The notes below the pieces were generated by a model. The model saw only the letters and a list, made by a program, of their open reading frames with translations. It did not search any database and had not been told where the DNA came from. DNA of 64,000 bases, taken from NCBI GenBank assembly GCA_963682025.1, contig OY821517.1:339199644-339263643 (forward strand), given 5' to 3'. Within the stretch, counting starts at the first letter, position 1. Each line of letters begins with the position of its first letter. The position numbers were made by a program, and so were the translations under genes. This DNA comes from Cordilura impudica (Eukaryota > Arthropoda > Insecta > Diptera > Scathophagidae). Positions 10,921 to 21,960 of this stretch are shown here, one piece after another.

Positions 10921-11913
10921 AAAAATGTTGCAATGATTGAATTTTTGAAATCCAAAAACAAAGGTCTCATCCTTTAAACAAAATTCTAACATTCTAATAA
11001 ATTTCCCAAGAAAACTTGTTTATTAAAGCAAAAAAAAAAACCTTTTTAAAAAGATGTCCTGAAGAAAGGATTCTTTTTTTTCCATTAAAAATAGATTTTC
11101 TTAAAAAATAGATAAAACGCGTAAAACATCCTTAAAGGAATAATGAAAAGTCCCTTAAAATAAATAATTTACGCAAGCGTAAATACGCACAGTTTTCAAA
11201 GATCATCCCCAAAAAAAGGGTTGAAAAGGTAAAAATACAAAAGAGATGGACCAAGGCCAGATTTATAAGAGAATAATGTATTTAAGTATTGTTTTCATCA
11301 TCAAATAGAAAAGAATACAAAAAAAATAAGAAAAACAAGTTTTGGCACGTAAATTTATAATTAGAATAAAAAAATAAAAAAAACGACCAACAAAAATTTC
11401 GTATACAAAAAGTACAAATACAAACATCATGACTTGAAGTTTCCAACACAGCTTCCGTCCGTCATTAGATTTGAGATCATTGAATAATAAATATGTTTAA
11501 TGCATTTGCAACAAAATTCTTAACAAAAAAGGTGGAAATTTAAAACCAGTTTTGTAATTTTGATTTTTTTTTTTCTATAATATTGTTTACACATATATAT
11601 ATACGGTCCAGATTAAATGCTGATTTAGGGTATTTGGTCAATGTTTTAATAAAAATGCTCTCTTTACTTTTATGTTGTTAAGCAGAGCACATGTCTCGTA
11701 AACTACGAGTACATACGTGACAAGGGAATAGTTTCATAGTTGCGTATGGCAAATGCATACTAGGCGACAACGACCACTACATTCATCGTTATCCGTTTGG
11801 TCCATTATTGTTGTATGTGGCTGGCTAGTCAAGGAAGGGTTGAAAGTTTTTCAAACAAAATTGTATTTGTGGTGATTTTTATAATTTAGGGTCATCTAAA
11901 TAATGTTTTCATA
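10921..11913. other. 1 kb AT-rich interval, nothing recognised
   Basis: No family or coding motif was recognised. A short (TA)n tract lies near 11595. GC content rises slightly around 11690-11830, but I see no frame or RNA structure there. Confidence 0.3.
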
Positions 11914-13573
11914 CAGTCAGTCAATAAAGTTTGTATGCAATTCAAAATTTTTCGCACACCCTGTATTACCTTGCCGTCTTTATTTTTCTGTTTTGTTGTT
12001 TATTATGTTAGCTTCCAGCATCTAGTGAGAATAACCAGTTTTTAAAGCACCGTTAGATTTGCATGCAATTGTTTTTCTGATTGATGTAAAAATATAGTAG
12101 TCAATAAAGTTTGTATGCAAAACGCACAGTTAATTCCGGTCTTTGCGAGTAAGGTGACAAAATGAACTTCAGAACAATTATTTTATATTTTGCTTAGGAT
12201 TTACAGTGTTTTTAAAAGTTTTGGTTGTATATTTGGAAAAAAAAAACATTAAAAACATACATCAAATAGCACCAATGGCACCACTGGGCAAAGAATTGTC
12301 TTAGGATCTCAGAGAAGTGATAATAAAACTCTACCTGGAGCACAAAACTCAAAGACAAATAGCCGAATTGGTTGGAAAAATCATGCAACCGTCCAAAAAA
12401 CTTTAGAAAGGTACATAAGGCAACGAAATAATAATAACAAGCCAAGATCTGGTCGGCCAATTACATTCACACCCAGTGAGAAACGAATTATCGTGCGCAA
12501 TATGCAAAAAATCCGAAAATTTCTGCACCAAAATTACAGATGGAAATTGAAAATGAGGTGGGAAAAGTTTGTATTACAGCAACATTTCGCAAAGTATTCC
12601 ATTCGGCTTGATACCATAACCGTCAAATCTGCAAAAAGCCGTTTGTAAGCCCAATAAACCGAAAAAAGAGGCTCTTATTTGCAAAACAATATGTATGATA
12701 CAGCCGCCCAAAGCTTTTGGAACACCATTATTTTTGCGGACGAAAGCAAATTCAGTTCAGATGGCCAAGCCAAGGTATGGCGAATACCCAATTCTGAGCT
12801 TGAGCCACATTACATGATGGGCACAGTCAAACACGGTGGTGGATCAGTACTCGTTTGGGGGTGTATGGCTGCCTCTGGAGTGGGTAAACTTGTTTTTAAG
12901 ATGGTATAATGGATCGGTTTGTCTATTTAAATATTTAAAAAAAAAATAACTTGCATATAAGTGGTGCTAAACTTGGGATTGCCGAGTCACTTGTGCTCCA
13001 GAAAGACAACGATCCAAGCACACCTCGCTTATTGTCAAAGAGTGGTACCTCTATAAAGTAAAAAATAACTTAAAACCTCACCCCAGTCGCCCGATATTAA
13101 TCCTATTGAGCATTTGTGGGTCCACCTGGAGCGCCAAATCAGAAAACACGACATAAAAGACAAAGAAAACTTGAAAAAGGCCCTTTTAGAAGAGTGGGAG
13201 AAAATATCACCGAGCGTTACCACGAACCTGGTTTCATCGATGCCAAACCGTCTAAAAGCAGTCATAACAAATAAAGGCTTTCCAACTAACTGTTTAACTA
13301 TTTAAACTATGAAAAAATTAATTACCTTTTCTTGACTTAGATTTGCATACATACATTTTTGACATATTTTTGAGGACATTTTCGCTTAAGTTGTTGTTAT
13401 TTGAAGACGTTAAGTTTCTCTTTGTTTTTTTTTTTTTGTTTCGAAATAAAATTTCCAATATTTTCTTTTAAAAAATTAGATTTTCTTTCATCGTTGTACA
13501 GTGAATATACATATATTTTTTGATGTTATAAGGATAAGCTACTCGCTTGCATACAAACTTAATCGACTGACTG
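11914..13573 (+). mobile_element. Tc1-like DNA transposon, both ends present
   Basis: The ends 11914-11940 and 13547-13573 are inverted repeats with 25 of 27 matches (CAGTCAGTC...AAGTTTGTATGCAA), flanked by TA on both sides (11912 and 13574), the Tc1/mariner target duplication. A second direct copy of the inner 22 nt occurs at 12099-12120, and a diverged partner lies near 13342-13362, so each end carries two repeat units as in IR/DR-type Tc1 elements. At 1,660 bp it is a normal length for an autonomous element, but the transposase inside is broken. Confidence 0.92.
12277..13305 (+). pseudogene. Tc1-like transposase, several frameshifts and stops
   Basis: This is the transposase of the surrounding Tc1 element. 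The N-terminus reads MAPLGKELS, a stop, then DLREVIIKLYLEHKTQRQIA (first helix-turn-helix) and KPRSGRPITFTPSEKR, the GRPR-like linker before the second DNA-binding half. The catalytic domain has the first Asp in NTIIFADESKFSSDG (~12740), then TVKHGGGSVLVWGCMAASGV. The second Asp is in QKDNDPS (~13004), where the usual PKHTS is altered, and the Glu is in INPIEHLWVHLE (~13110). The C-terminus is LLEEWEKISPSV then MPNRLKAVI. Frameshifts occur near 12370, 12520, 12905 and 13040, so no active protein is possible. It is a different lineage from the Tc1 copy at 840. Confidence 0.88.
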
Positions 13574-14149
13574 TACATGCAAAAGGGTTACGTCATTAAG
13601 TTTGTCTGTTGCAGCAGCCGCAGCAGCAGCACAATGTAGTTTCCAATGTAGTTTAAAATTTGATTTGAACTTTGTATGCATTTAACTTTTTGTTTTATGA
13701 TAATTTTTTTATGCACAATTTCGGAAAACATTATCCAAACACCACCATATTTTGTTATTATGTTGACAATAATAACAGCAGCCAACGGTCATTTAAGAAA
13801 TTGAATCACTTTTTTTTTTGGTAATTTGAAATTTTTAGTGTTTTAAATTCTTAAAAAGAAATTACGAAAAATGCATTCTGAAACTAAAGCAACACTTTCA
13901 AGTAACGACTCCACAACATTCGAATTAACAAAATGCCTTTCTCCCAACACTCTTCCACACGCCATTTGAGGAGTGAGATAGAATAAATCTTAACATACGT
14001 TTGTTGCCTTAAATTTTTTTTTGGCAAAATTTATTTGAATTTTTTTTATCGAAATATATCAGTTATTATGGCTTAATGACAACCCTATTCATTTGTTGCA
14101 AAAATTTATAGATGTTTTCTACAAAATTCAATATGCCCAAGTAATCAAT
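13574..14149. other. AT-rich DNA, nothing recognised
   Basis: This ~575-base stretch follows the Tc1 element. A short CAG-rich tract occurs near 13613 (GCAGCAGCCGCAGCAGCAGC). I see no gene. Confidence 0.3.
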
Positions 14150-14400
14150 GATCTGAAGTCAAACTGTTTCCAATGTTATTAGAATTTGACCATTGATAGA
14201 ATACCTGGTTCGGGTCGAAAGAAATGTCCACATGATGTTTGTAAAACCAAGAAAATAGAAAGCATGTTGAAAAGATCTCCCAACATATCCGGTAGAAAAA
14301 CAGCCTGGTTAGCTTAAAGCATGATCTATTTGGTGGCAATGCTGGTTTGAAAACATACAAAGTCACTACAGCAAGAAAGCTCTTGAGGGGTACAATAACA
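14150..14400 (+). pseudogene. Possible Tc1/mariner-superfamily DNA-binding domain remnant
   Basis: In shifting plus-strand frames the sequence reads DRIPGSGRKK, then KKIESMLKRSPNISGRKTA, then LFGGNAGLKTYKVTTARKLL. This resembles the region between the two helix-turn-helix units of some insect Tc1/mariner relatives (GRKK, then 'NPSIS-RK-A', then 'AGLKTYK'). No catalytic part, terminal repeat or target duplication was found, so it is only an isolated fossil. A chance resemblance cannot be excluded. Confidence 0.4.
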
Positions 14401-15169
14401 ATAAGTTAAGTTTTTAAATTTTAGTCAAATAGTTTAAAATTATAAGATCGTGATTTTGGGATGGGTCAAATATTTTGAAAGTTATTAGAGTTAAAAAATG
14501 CAAGTTTAACTAAATTAAGTTTAACTGATATCCCAAAAGCTTGGCCTAAGCTTTTAAGGGTTTTTTCTAATAAATTTTTCTTCGAACTGAAACAATCTGA
14601 CATAATTTGTTAAGAAAAAATTCTCAGCAACTTTAAATCATTAACTATGGCACTCAAAAGTCTGTATATTCCCTTGAAAAAACCTTTTACTTTGTTTGAG
14701 TTATACCTTTTGTTTGCCGTCAGATTTTCATTGCTAAACATTATTTTGGTCCAAAAAGTGTCGTCCTTATAAAAGTAGATGTTTTCTTCTCTGTTCAAGG
14801 ATAAGAAAACCGTCAGAACACATTAAACCATTTCAGAATGAATTGAAGCAACGTCATTTGGTTTTAGGGCTTCCGCTATTTCCGCTACGATATTCCTAGG
14901 ATTTTGTATTATTTCTTCAAATATCTGAAGTTTTACTCGAAGCGTTATTTTTTATGGAAGATATATTCTCGCCTCACTTTTCAAGCTTTTCGTTGGGTTC
15001 TAGTTTCTAATTTACGTTATTCAACTTTACGACACTTAACAACAACACAACAACTTGCCTCTCCCCATTTTTAAAGTGTTAAGAATTGACAGAATAAATT
15101 TTATAAACGTGCACAACACTTGGTAGCACTGATTTTTAAGAAATTTAATTTTTTAAGAGAGGTTAAATT
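14401..15169. other. AT-rich DNA, nothing recognised
   Basis: This ~770-base interval precedes the first GTAC minisatellite block. No repeat family or coding motif was recognised on either strand. Confidence 0.3.
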
Positions 15170-15512
15170 AATAAAAGGTACTTTTTAGTAAAATGTTTTT
15201 CTTTAATAAAAGATATTTTTATAATAAAATGTACCGTTTTAATAAATGGTACTTTTAAGAAATTTTACTTTTTAGGAACGTTTAATTAAAAAAAAGTAAT
15301 TTTATAAGAAAAGGTACTTTATAAATAGAAGGTAATTTAATAAAAGGTATTTTTTCTAATATAAGGTACTTTTTTAATAAAAAGGTAATTTTTTAATAAA
15401 AACTACTGTTTTAAAAAAGGTGCTTTTTAAAAAAAGGTTCTTTTTAAAATAGGTACTTTAAAAAAAATTTACTTTTTAAAAAAGGATACTTTTTAAGAAA
15501 AGATACTTTAAG
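15170..15512 (+). repeat. GTAC hairpin minisatellite, block 1a
   Basis: Degenerate tandem units of about 16-18 bp approach AAAAGGTACTTTTTTAAT/G. Each unit is nearly self-complementary: a GTAC dyad lies between an A-run and a T-run. Individual units vary in length and in the middle bases, so the array is old. It continues beyond the family 1 copy E inserted at 15513. Confidence 0.85.
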
Positions 15513-16309
15513 AACAATTAAGAAAATTATAGTCGGTCTAGACCGACTATACGATACCCTATACCATGCGTTTAGAAACCCTTTCTCTTAGGACCAACTA
15601 ACTGGACATAGAAAATAAGCAAAAACCAAATTTGAGTGGGATTTTTATTAATTTTTTTGGCTGCAGATATAAAAAAGTTCATATCGGATGCTATATCTAT
15701 AAAGGGGCTAGGTCCAAAAATGGACCGATCCTGATCATGTTTGGTAAAGTCTCTTGTATTTTGCAAAAATATGTACAAACAAAATTTGAGAAGAATCAGT
15801 GCAATATTTTTGTTTTTTAATTGATTTAACTGAAGATCGGGAAGCAGCTCTATATGGGGTCAAAGGGATCATTTTTGGACTACTCATTAGTGGATGTAAT
15901 GAACGCATACAAACCCAATTTGAGTAAGATCTATATGACAATTTGGATCTTATGGCAATTTATGTGGATTTCATATGGGTAATTTGTATGGGGGCTAGGT
16001 CTGAACATGGACCGATTCTCACCAATTTCAATAGCGTTCATCCCATGGCCGATAAAAGCTTATATACCAAATTTCATCAAAATATATTCATATTTGCGAC
16101 CTGCAGTTTGATTACAAACTTTACATGGACACACAGACGGACGGACGGACGGACGGACGGACGGACGGACATTGTTAAATCAACTCAGAAAGTGATTCTG
16201 ATTCGATCGGTATAATTAAAGATGGGTCTAGGTCAAATATTTTTGGGTGTTACAAACAGCAGCACAAAGTCATTATACCCAAACCACATAGTGGTATAGG
16301 GTATAAAAA
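15513..16309 (+). mobile_element. Family 1 dispersed repeat, copy E (reference copy)
   Basis: This is the best copy for describing the family. Structure in order: ACAA(G/T)TAAGAAAATTATAG; a 24-nt perfect palindrome centred on TCTAGA (15528-15551); GATACCCTATACCATGCG; about 550 bp of unique body with an internal PstI-like CTGCAG and GCAGCTCTATATGGGG; a tandem (GGAC)n block at 16137-16170; GATCGGTATAATTAAAGATG; and a terminal hairpin CCACATAGTGG then TATAGGGTATAAAAA. The CCCTATACCA near the start is complementary to TGGTATAGGG at the end, so the termini can pair. There is no transposase. The GTCC/GTCT block recalls the mini-me/DINE-1 (Helitron-related) repeats of flies. That link is inference, because the terminal sequences differ from the Helitron copies seen here. 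It is inserted in the GTAC array. Confidence 0.88.
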
Positions 16310-16575
16310 GCTATTTTTTTTAAAAGGTACTTTTTCAATAAAATTTACTTTTTTAATAAAATTTACTTTTTTAATAAAAGCCATTTTTTAAAATAAGCTT
16401 TATTTCTAAAACAAAAGGTACTCATTTAATAAAATGCAATTTTTAAATAAAACCTATTATTTTAATAAATGGTACTTTTTCAGTAACATATACTTTTTTA
16501 ATAAAAGGTATTTTTTCTTAAGAAAAGGTACTTTTTAAGGAAAATATACTTTTTTAAGAAAAGGTACATTTTTAA
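16310..16575 (+). repeat. GTAC hairpin minisatellite, block 1b
   Basis: This continues the array interrupted by family 1 copy E. Units read AAAAGGTACTTTTTTAATAA with many variants (AAAATTTACTTTTTTAATAA). The orientation (GG before GTAC) is the same as block 1a. It ends where a terminal-inverted-repeat element begins. Confidence 0.85.
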
Positions 16576-16710
16576 GGCTCTAGGAAATATCGCCCAATGG
16601 AAAATAACAACAAAATTGCCGCAAAAAATTTTTTTCCGTACAAAATTCCCTGAAATTAAAAAATGAAAAATGACCAAACTTTTTGGGATATTTTTTGCCT
16701 TTTTTTCATT

Positions 16711-17513
16711 TTTATACCCTATACCACTATGTGATTTGGGTATAATGACTTTGTGCTGCTGTTTGTAACTACCAAAAATATTTGACCTAGACCCATCTTT
16801 TATTATACCGATCGAATCAGAATCACTATCTGATTCAATTTAACGATGTCCGTCCGTCCGTCCGTCCGTCTGTGTGTTCATGTAAAGCTTGTAATCAAAC
16901 TGCAGGTCGCAAATATGAATATATTTTGATGATATTTGGTATATAAGTTTTTGTCGGCCATGGGATGAACGCTATTGAAATTGGTGCGAATCGATCCATG
17001 TTCAGACCTAGCCCCCATACAAATGACCCCTATGAAATCGACTTAAATTGCCATAAGATCCAAATTATCATATAAATCTTAGTCAAATTGGGTTTGTATG
17101 TGTTTATTACATCCATTAATCAGTCGTCCCAAAAAGATCCCTATGGAACAACTCTTTGTCAAAGGCCCCATATAGAGCTGCTTCCCGATCTTCACTTAAA
17201 TCTATTAAAAAAACAAAAATATTGCACTGATTCTTCTCAAATTTTGTTTGCATATATTTTTGCAAAATAGAAGAGACTTTACCAAACATGGTCAGGATCG
17301 GTCCATTTTTGGGCCTAGCCCCCATATAGATATAGCATACGATATGAACTTTTTCATATCTGCAGCCAAAAAAATTAATAAAAATCCCACTCAAATTTGG
17401 TTTATGTTTATTTTCTGTATCCAGTTAGTTGGACCTGAGAGATAGGGTCTCTAAACGCATGGTATAGGGTATCGTATAGTCGGTCTAGACCGACTATAAT
17501 TTTCTCACTTGTT
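16711..17513 (-). mobile_element. Family 1 dispersed repeat, copy F
   Basis: This is a complete minus-strand copy, from the terminal TTTATACCCTATACCACTAT hairpin side to TTTTCTCACTTGTTT. It has an intact 5' palindrome (CGGTCTAGACCG near 17485) and an intermediate GTCC block (near 16848). It lies inside the terminal-inverted-repeat element at 16576, so it arrived later than that element. Confidence 0.88.
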
Positions 17514-17693
17514 TCATTTTTAAAAGTGGGCCATTTTTCATTATGAAACATGACCCACAAATTAGAAATGAAAAATACCCACCCATTTTACGTTTCTTTA
17601 ATTTTGGTAAATTGCAGTCGCAATCCATAAAAATCACTGCAAACAAATTTTTGTTTTGTTTTTGATCTTCACATCTACCTAATACTACGAGTA

Positions 17694-18031
17694 TCTATAA
17701 TATTAATAGGCTAGGCGATTTTTTGTTACCGATGTAAGTTTCACAGTTTTACCCCGCTTTTGACAAAAAATTTATCATTTGAAAGGAATTTATTTTTAGC
17801 TGTTACCAAGATTTACAGATTTTCATCGTCTGGAATATTTTTTTGAGTTATGATCGTTTAAAGTTGCTACTAACACATACATGTAATTATACAATGCTAT
17901 ATGTGTGTTTATTAAATTTTTTAATGTGTTTGTGTTAATGTGTTGAGTTTGTTTTTTCAGGGTCTTTATTAAATGAAAAAATAAAATTTCCTAGAATTTG
18001 CACTCGAATTTCGAGTGCTGGAATCTGCTAG
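17694..18031 (+). mobile_element. Helitron-like element, copy 2 (both termini)
   Basis: It runs from TCTATAATATTAATAGGCTA to CTAG, followed by T. The 3' hairpin GCACTCGAATTTCGAGTGC is a perfect stem, followed by 10 nt and CTAG, as in Helitron ends. The host A/T dinucleotide flanking is A on the left and T on the right, which fits Helitron insertion between A and T. At 338 bp it is non-autonomous. It is nested in the element at 16576. Confidence 0.82.
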
Positions 18032-18299
18032 TTACAGTTAAATATTGAGTATGAATATATTTTTGTCATGTATTCATATCAATACTTAGTATACAGTTAA
18101 AAAAAATTATTGAAGCGTGTCTTGCATGACAATATGGGCAGCGAAAAGAGCAAACTCCTTTCGACAAACTGGTTGCTTGCATTTTTAAAACGCTGGATTT
18201 ATCTTGCGCTGCAGGCGCATTTAACGATTTTTAATTTTTTCGGGTCATTTTAAATTTTTTTTTGAGGCGATTTTTCATTGGGCAATATTTCCTAGAGCC

Positions 18300-18976
18300 T
18301 TTTTTTAAGAAAAGATACTTTTTTGAGAAAAGGTACTGGTATCCAGGACACCAGCAAACCATCAGTATCCACGACAACAGCAATAACAGTTGTAATTGAA
18401 CCAATTTTATAATCCTCAATAAAAATAAATAAATACACATTTATAAAGAAGTGAACTGTTGCAATAAATTTAGTGCAAGTACCCTGGGGCAGCTAAATTA
18501 TCCCGTTTTCAAAACCGGATCAACAAAGTTACTATTTTAAGAAAATAAACTTTTCACGAAAAGGTACTGTTTCAGAAAAGATATTTTTTCAGAAATGGTA
18601 CTTTTTAAGAAAATTCACTTTTCTATGAAAAAATACCTTTATAAGAAAAGGTATTTTTTAAAAAATGTAGTATATTAAAATGTACTTATGAAAGGTATTA
18701 TTTTAAGAAAAGGATTTATTTTTTTTAACTAAATTAAGAAGTACTTTTTTTTAAAGAAAATTTACTTTTTTAGAAAAAGTATTTTTGCATGAAAATGTAC
18801 TTTTTTAAGAAAAGGAACTTTATAAGAAAAGTTATTATTTAGTAAAGTTATTGTTTAGAAGAAGGTAATTTTTTAAAAAGGTATTTTTTTTTTACAAAAC
18901 GGTGCCTTTTTAGAACAATGTGTTTTTTTTTAAAGGTACTCTGTTAGAAAAAGGTTCCTTTTTAGATAAAGGCACT
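18300..18976 (+). repeat. GTAC hairpin minisatellite, block 1c, with a unique island
   Basis: The array resumes (AAAAGATACTTTTTTGAGAA) up to about 18340. It is interrupted by roughly 190 bp of non-repeat sequence (18345-18530, including TACCCTGGGGCAGCTAAA and GTATCCACGACAACAGCAAT), then runs on to 18976. Units drift strongly (GTATTTTTTA, GTTATTATTT). The island may be a small insertion whose ends I could not define. Confidence 0.75.
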
Positions 18977-19764
18977 TTTTATACCCTATACCACTATGTG
19001 GTTTGGGTATAATGACTTTGTGCTGCTGTTTGTAACAACCAAAAATATTTGACCTAGACCCATCTTTAATTATACCGATCGAATCAGAATCACTTTCTGA
19101 GTTGATTTAACAATGTCCGTCCGTCCGTCCGTCCGTCCGTCTGTGTGTCCATGTAAAGCTTGTAATCAAACTGCAGGTCGCAAATATGAATATATTTTGA
19201 TGAAATTTGGTATATAAGCTTTTATCGGCCATGGGATGAACGCTATTGAAATTGGTGAGAATCGGTCCATGTTCAGACCTAGCCCCCATACAAATTACCC
19301 ATATGAAATCGACATAAATTGCCATAAGGTCCAAATTGTCATATAGATCTTACTCAAATTGGGTTTGTATGCGTTCATTACATCCACTAATGAGTAGTCC
19401 AAAAATGATCCCTTTGACCCCATATAGAGGTGCTTCCCGATCTTCACTTAAATCTATTAAAAAACAAAAATATTGCACTGATTCTTCTCAAATTTTGTTT
19501 GTATATATTTTTGCAAAATACAAGAGACTTTACCAAACATGATCAGGATCGGTCCATTTTTGGACCTAGTCCCTTTATAGATATAGCATCCGATATGAAC
19601 TTTTTCATATCTGCAGCCAAAAAAATTAATAAAAATCCCACTCAAATTTGGTTTTTGCTTATTTTCAATGTCCAGTTAGTTGGGCCTAAGAGATAGGGTT
19701 TCTAAACGCATGGTATAGGGTATCGTATAGTCGGTCTAGACCGACTATAATTTTCTTACTTGTT
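18977..19764 (-). mobile_element. Family 1 dispersed repeat, copy G
   Basis: This is a complete minus-strand copy with an intact palindrome and a GTCC block at 19113-19140. By eye it is nearly the same as copies E and I, including the shared short form GATCCCTTTGACCCCATATA, which lacks about 25 bp found in copies C and F. That marks E, G and I as one recent subfamily. It is inserted in the GTAC array. Confidence 0.88.
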
Positions 19765-19965
19765 AAATTTCCGATAGGTAATTTTTTGAGGAAAGGCCTT
19801 TTTTAAGATAAGTTCCATTTTTGAGTAAAGGTACTTTTTTGAGATATGGTACTTTTTTTGAAAAAAGGTAATTTTTTGAGAAAATATATTTTTTTTAGAA
19901 AAGCTAGTTTTTCTTTTAAAAGATAATTTCTTAACAACAACTACTTTTTCAAGAAAATAAATTTA
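19765..19965 (+). repeat. GTAC hairpin minisatellite, block 1d
   Basis: This is the last stretch of the first array (AAAGGTACTTTTTTGAGATA and variants). Beyond about 19965 the periodicity is lost. Confidence 0.75.
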
Positions 19966-20164
19966 TTGTAATGAAATTATGAGCCAGTGGTGAGCGTAAA
20001 TACTATATATCAAGAGCATTGCTTTCCAAATGTTTACTTAAAGTGTGTTTACGCGATATATGTATTTTCCATATGTAAAGTCAGTTTTATGATCCATATG
20101 TAATTCCGTGCGGTTGTCAAAATTGGAGTTTTACATACGATTCATAATTTTTGTGTTCAAACGT

Positions 20165-20400
20165 ACATATCGTTACCTAAATGCAAAAGGCCGTAACTAA
20201 CATTTTTATTTTTTTTTACAAGAGAAGCAAAAAACATCATAAAACAAAAACTACTTAAAACTTAATATGCAAATTTTAGAATCAAGCTTAAAAAACTAAG
20301 ATGGATTTTTTTATAAAATATGTAAAATTTTGTGGATAAAAAAGTCTATTTTGAATTGTTTCTTAGTTACGGCCTTTTGCATTTTAGGTGACGATATGTA
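20165..20400. repeat. Fold-back inverted repeat with ~35-bp arms
   Basis: The arms 20165-20199 (ACATATCG, then ACCTAAATGCAAAAGGCCGT) and 20364-20400 (ACGGCCTTTTGCATTTTAGG, then CGATATGT) are complementary over about 35 nt, with one base extra and one mismatch. They are separated by 164 bp of AT-rich sequence. It would form a long hairpin if single-stranded. It could be a small fold-back element or an inner part of a larger MITE, since CATATG-containing words recur outside the arms (20090, 20660). Confidence 0.6.
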
Positions 20401-20889
20401 ATTGCGCCCGACATAACCTCTGGTTGTTTGTTTTGTTTATAACAGCTGATTTTTTAATTTCTGAATTAAAAATATTAATTGTAAAAAATAAAGTTATGTG
20501 TATATTTTATATATTTTTTAATTGTTAATTAATATTAAATAATTTATTTTTCTTTTAATATTATGTTTCTAATTTACTCTGTTTTTCTTTCGCCACAAGC
20601 AATGTTGTATTTTCATATGTTTTGTCATGTCAAAATAGATCCTGTTCTAATTGAAAAAATTACATATGACTTTCCACATGTATTGTACATAAACAATGTT
20701 TGAAAGGGTTCACACGATGTGTACAATTGCATGTGGAATTGACCCCCAGACCCACTTTTGATGTGTAAACATCTATATGCGCAGGGGGGTAAATTTCTAT
20801 TTCACAATACAATAACAAAAACAGCGTAACTTGTGAGCCGTAAGACAAAATCGGTGTGACCTATGATTGTATTGGTGAATAAATTATGA

Positions 20890-21060
20890 TATGTAAATGA
20901 AAAATGAAAAATAAAAAACGAAAAATGAAAAATAAAAAATGAAAAATAAAAAATTATTCTTTTTTCATTTTACGTTTTACATTTTCCATTTTCTGTATTT
21001 CATTTTCCATTTTCCATTTTCATTTTCCATTTTCCATTTTTAGTTTTCATTTTTTCTTTC
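20890..21060. repeat. GAAAAATAAAAAAT minisatellite, copy 1, first part
   Basis: The sequence consists of 7-mer words AAAAATG and AAAAATA in irregular alternation up to about 20955, then turns to the complementary strand (TTTTCCATTTTCCATTTTC) to 21060. The array therefore contains its own inversion and could fold back on itself. Confidence 0.7.
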
Positions 21061-21228
21061 ATATTGGCGATTTTTTTTATTATAACGTGATAACGATAAA
21101 AAAAATATGTGGCAATACTACTAACATGAGCAATGTTATTGTGTTCTTGGTATTGTTAATATATTTATATGCATAATTTTTTGTGGCATTTTTTTATGTT
21201 GTTGTACAATTATAATGTTCAACCAATA

Positions 21229-21432
21229 AACTGTTACAACAAACACACTGGGTTTTATGTTTTTTTTTAGAGGTATCTACATATTTTTGCTCGTATCTAA
21301 TCACGATGATGCCCGATTTAGCCAATTTTCAATACCAACCTGTTGGGAATTATGGCAAATGATATTATTGTAGCCTTATCCAGTTAGATGGCTTTTTTTG
21401 TGAATGAGCGTGATTTCAACAGACAGACGGAC
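21229..21432 (+). mobile_element. Family 2 dispersed repeat, internal fragment
   Basis: It matches 59420-59625 in the middle of a family 2 copy: CAACAAACACACTG, then GATGCCCGATTTAGCC, then CGTGATTTCAACAGACAGAC. It stops at GACGGACAG, where the minisatellite words resume. Neither end of the family is present. Confidence 0.6.
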
Positions 21433-21497
21433 AGAAATGAAAAATAAAAAAATGAAAAATAAAAAATGAAAAATAAAAAATGAAAAAAGAAAAATAA

Positions 21498-21960
21498 ACA
21501 AGAGTGTTTAATTCGGCTGTGCCGAATTTTTGATACCCTCCACCCAATATTGGGTACGGCTACCACTTTGAAACTGTTGCCGATACTGAAACATTAAATT
21601 CGAATACCAATTAAATTTAAAGTTAATTGGTTTTCTTGTTGGCCAATTTCTATTATAACAAACAATGACCCTTAAAAAGAATTAATTACTATTTGAAAAA
21701 TTTCATTATTTTTCTTTTACTAGAGAGAAAACCCTTAAGAACTTCATAGAACACCAATGAAATTATTTAACGCAGCCGGCATCATAATAATACCCAAAAG
21801 TTTGATCTCGGACAGACGGTCATCGCTGAATCAACTTCCCTTGTTATAATGATCAAGAAAATATATGGTTTCGGGGTCTCCGGAATTTATTTCGATGCTC
21901 TACAAACAGAATGACAAACCTATATATTCCCTCTACCACTGCGGTGTAGAGGGTATAAAA
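21498..21960 (+). mobile_element. Family 2 dispersed repeat, short complete copy
   Basis: It starts ACAAGAGTGTTTAATTCGGC with a small palindrome (TTCGGCTGTGCCGAA), then GATACCCTCCACCCAATATT. It ends CCCTCTACCACTGCGGTGTA then GAGGGTATAAAA. The start and end segments (TACCCTCCAC / GTAGAGGGTA) are complementary, and a GACAGACGGTCATCGC block lies at 21812. The architecture parallels family 1 (ACAAG start, palindrome, complementary termini, GGAC-type block), so the two families are probably distant relatives. It is non-coding. Confidence 0.72.

Larger units (their letters stand above)
16576..18299. mobile_element. Terminal-inverted-repeat element holding two nested insertions
   Basis: The ends are inverted: GGCTCTAGGAAATATCGCCC at 16576 and, read on the other strand from 18299, GGCTCTAGGAAATATTGCCC, with further agreement over about 29 nt. 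Both ends lie within the GTAC array, which resumes with the same orientation. Flanks (ATTTTTAA / TTTTTTTAA) could be a target duplication but are too AT-rich to prove it. After removal of family 1 copy F (16711-17513) and a Helitron (17694-18031), about 580 bp of the element remain, without a transposase. hAT-like is possible but unproven. Confidence 0.65.

Noticed and set aside
15632..16215. Open frames of 60-92 codons repeated in many family 1 copies (for example starting MSGIFINFFGCRYEKV or MDLMAIYVDFIWVICM)
   Set aside because: Frames are open on both strands at once, shift or stop in older copies, and show no domain. Their recurrence follows from high copy-to-copy identity, not selection for protein.
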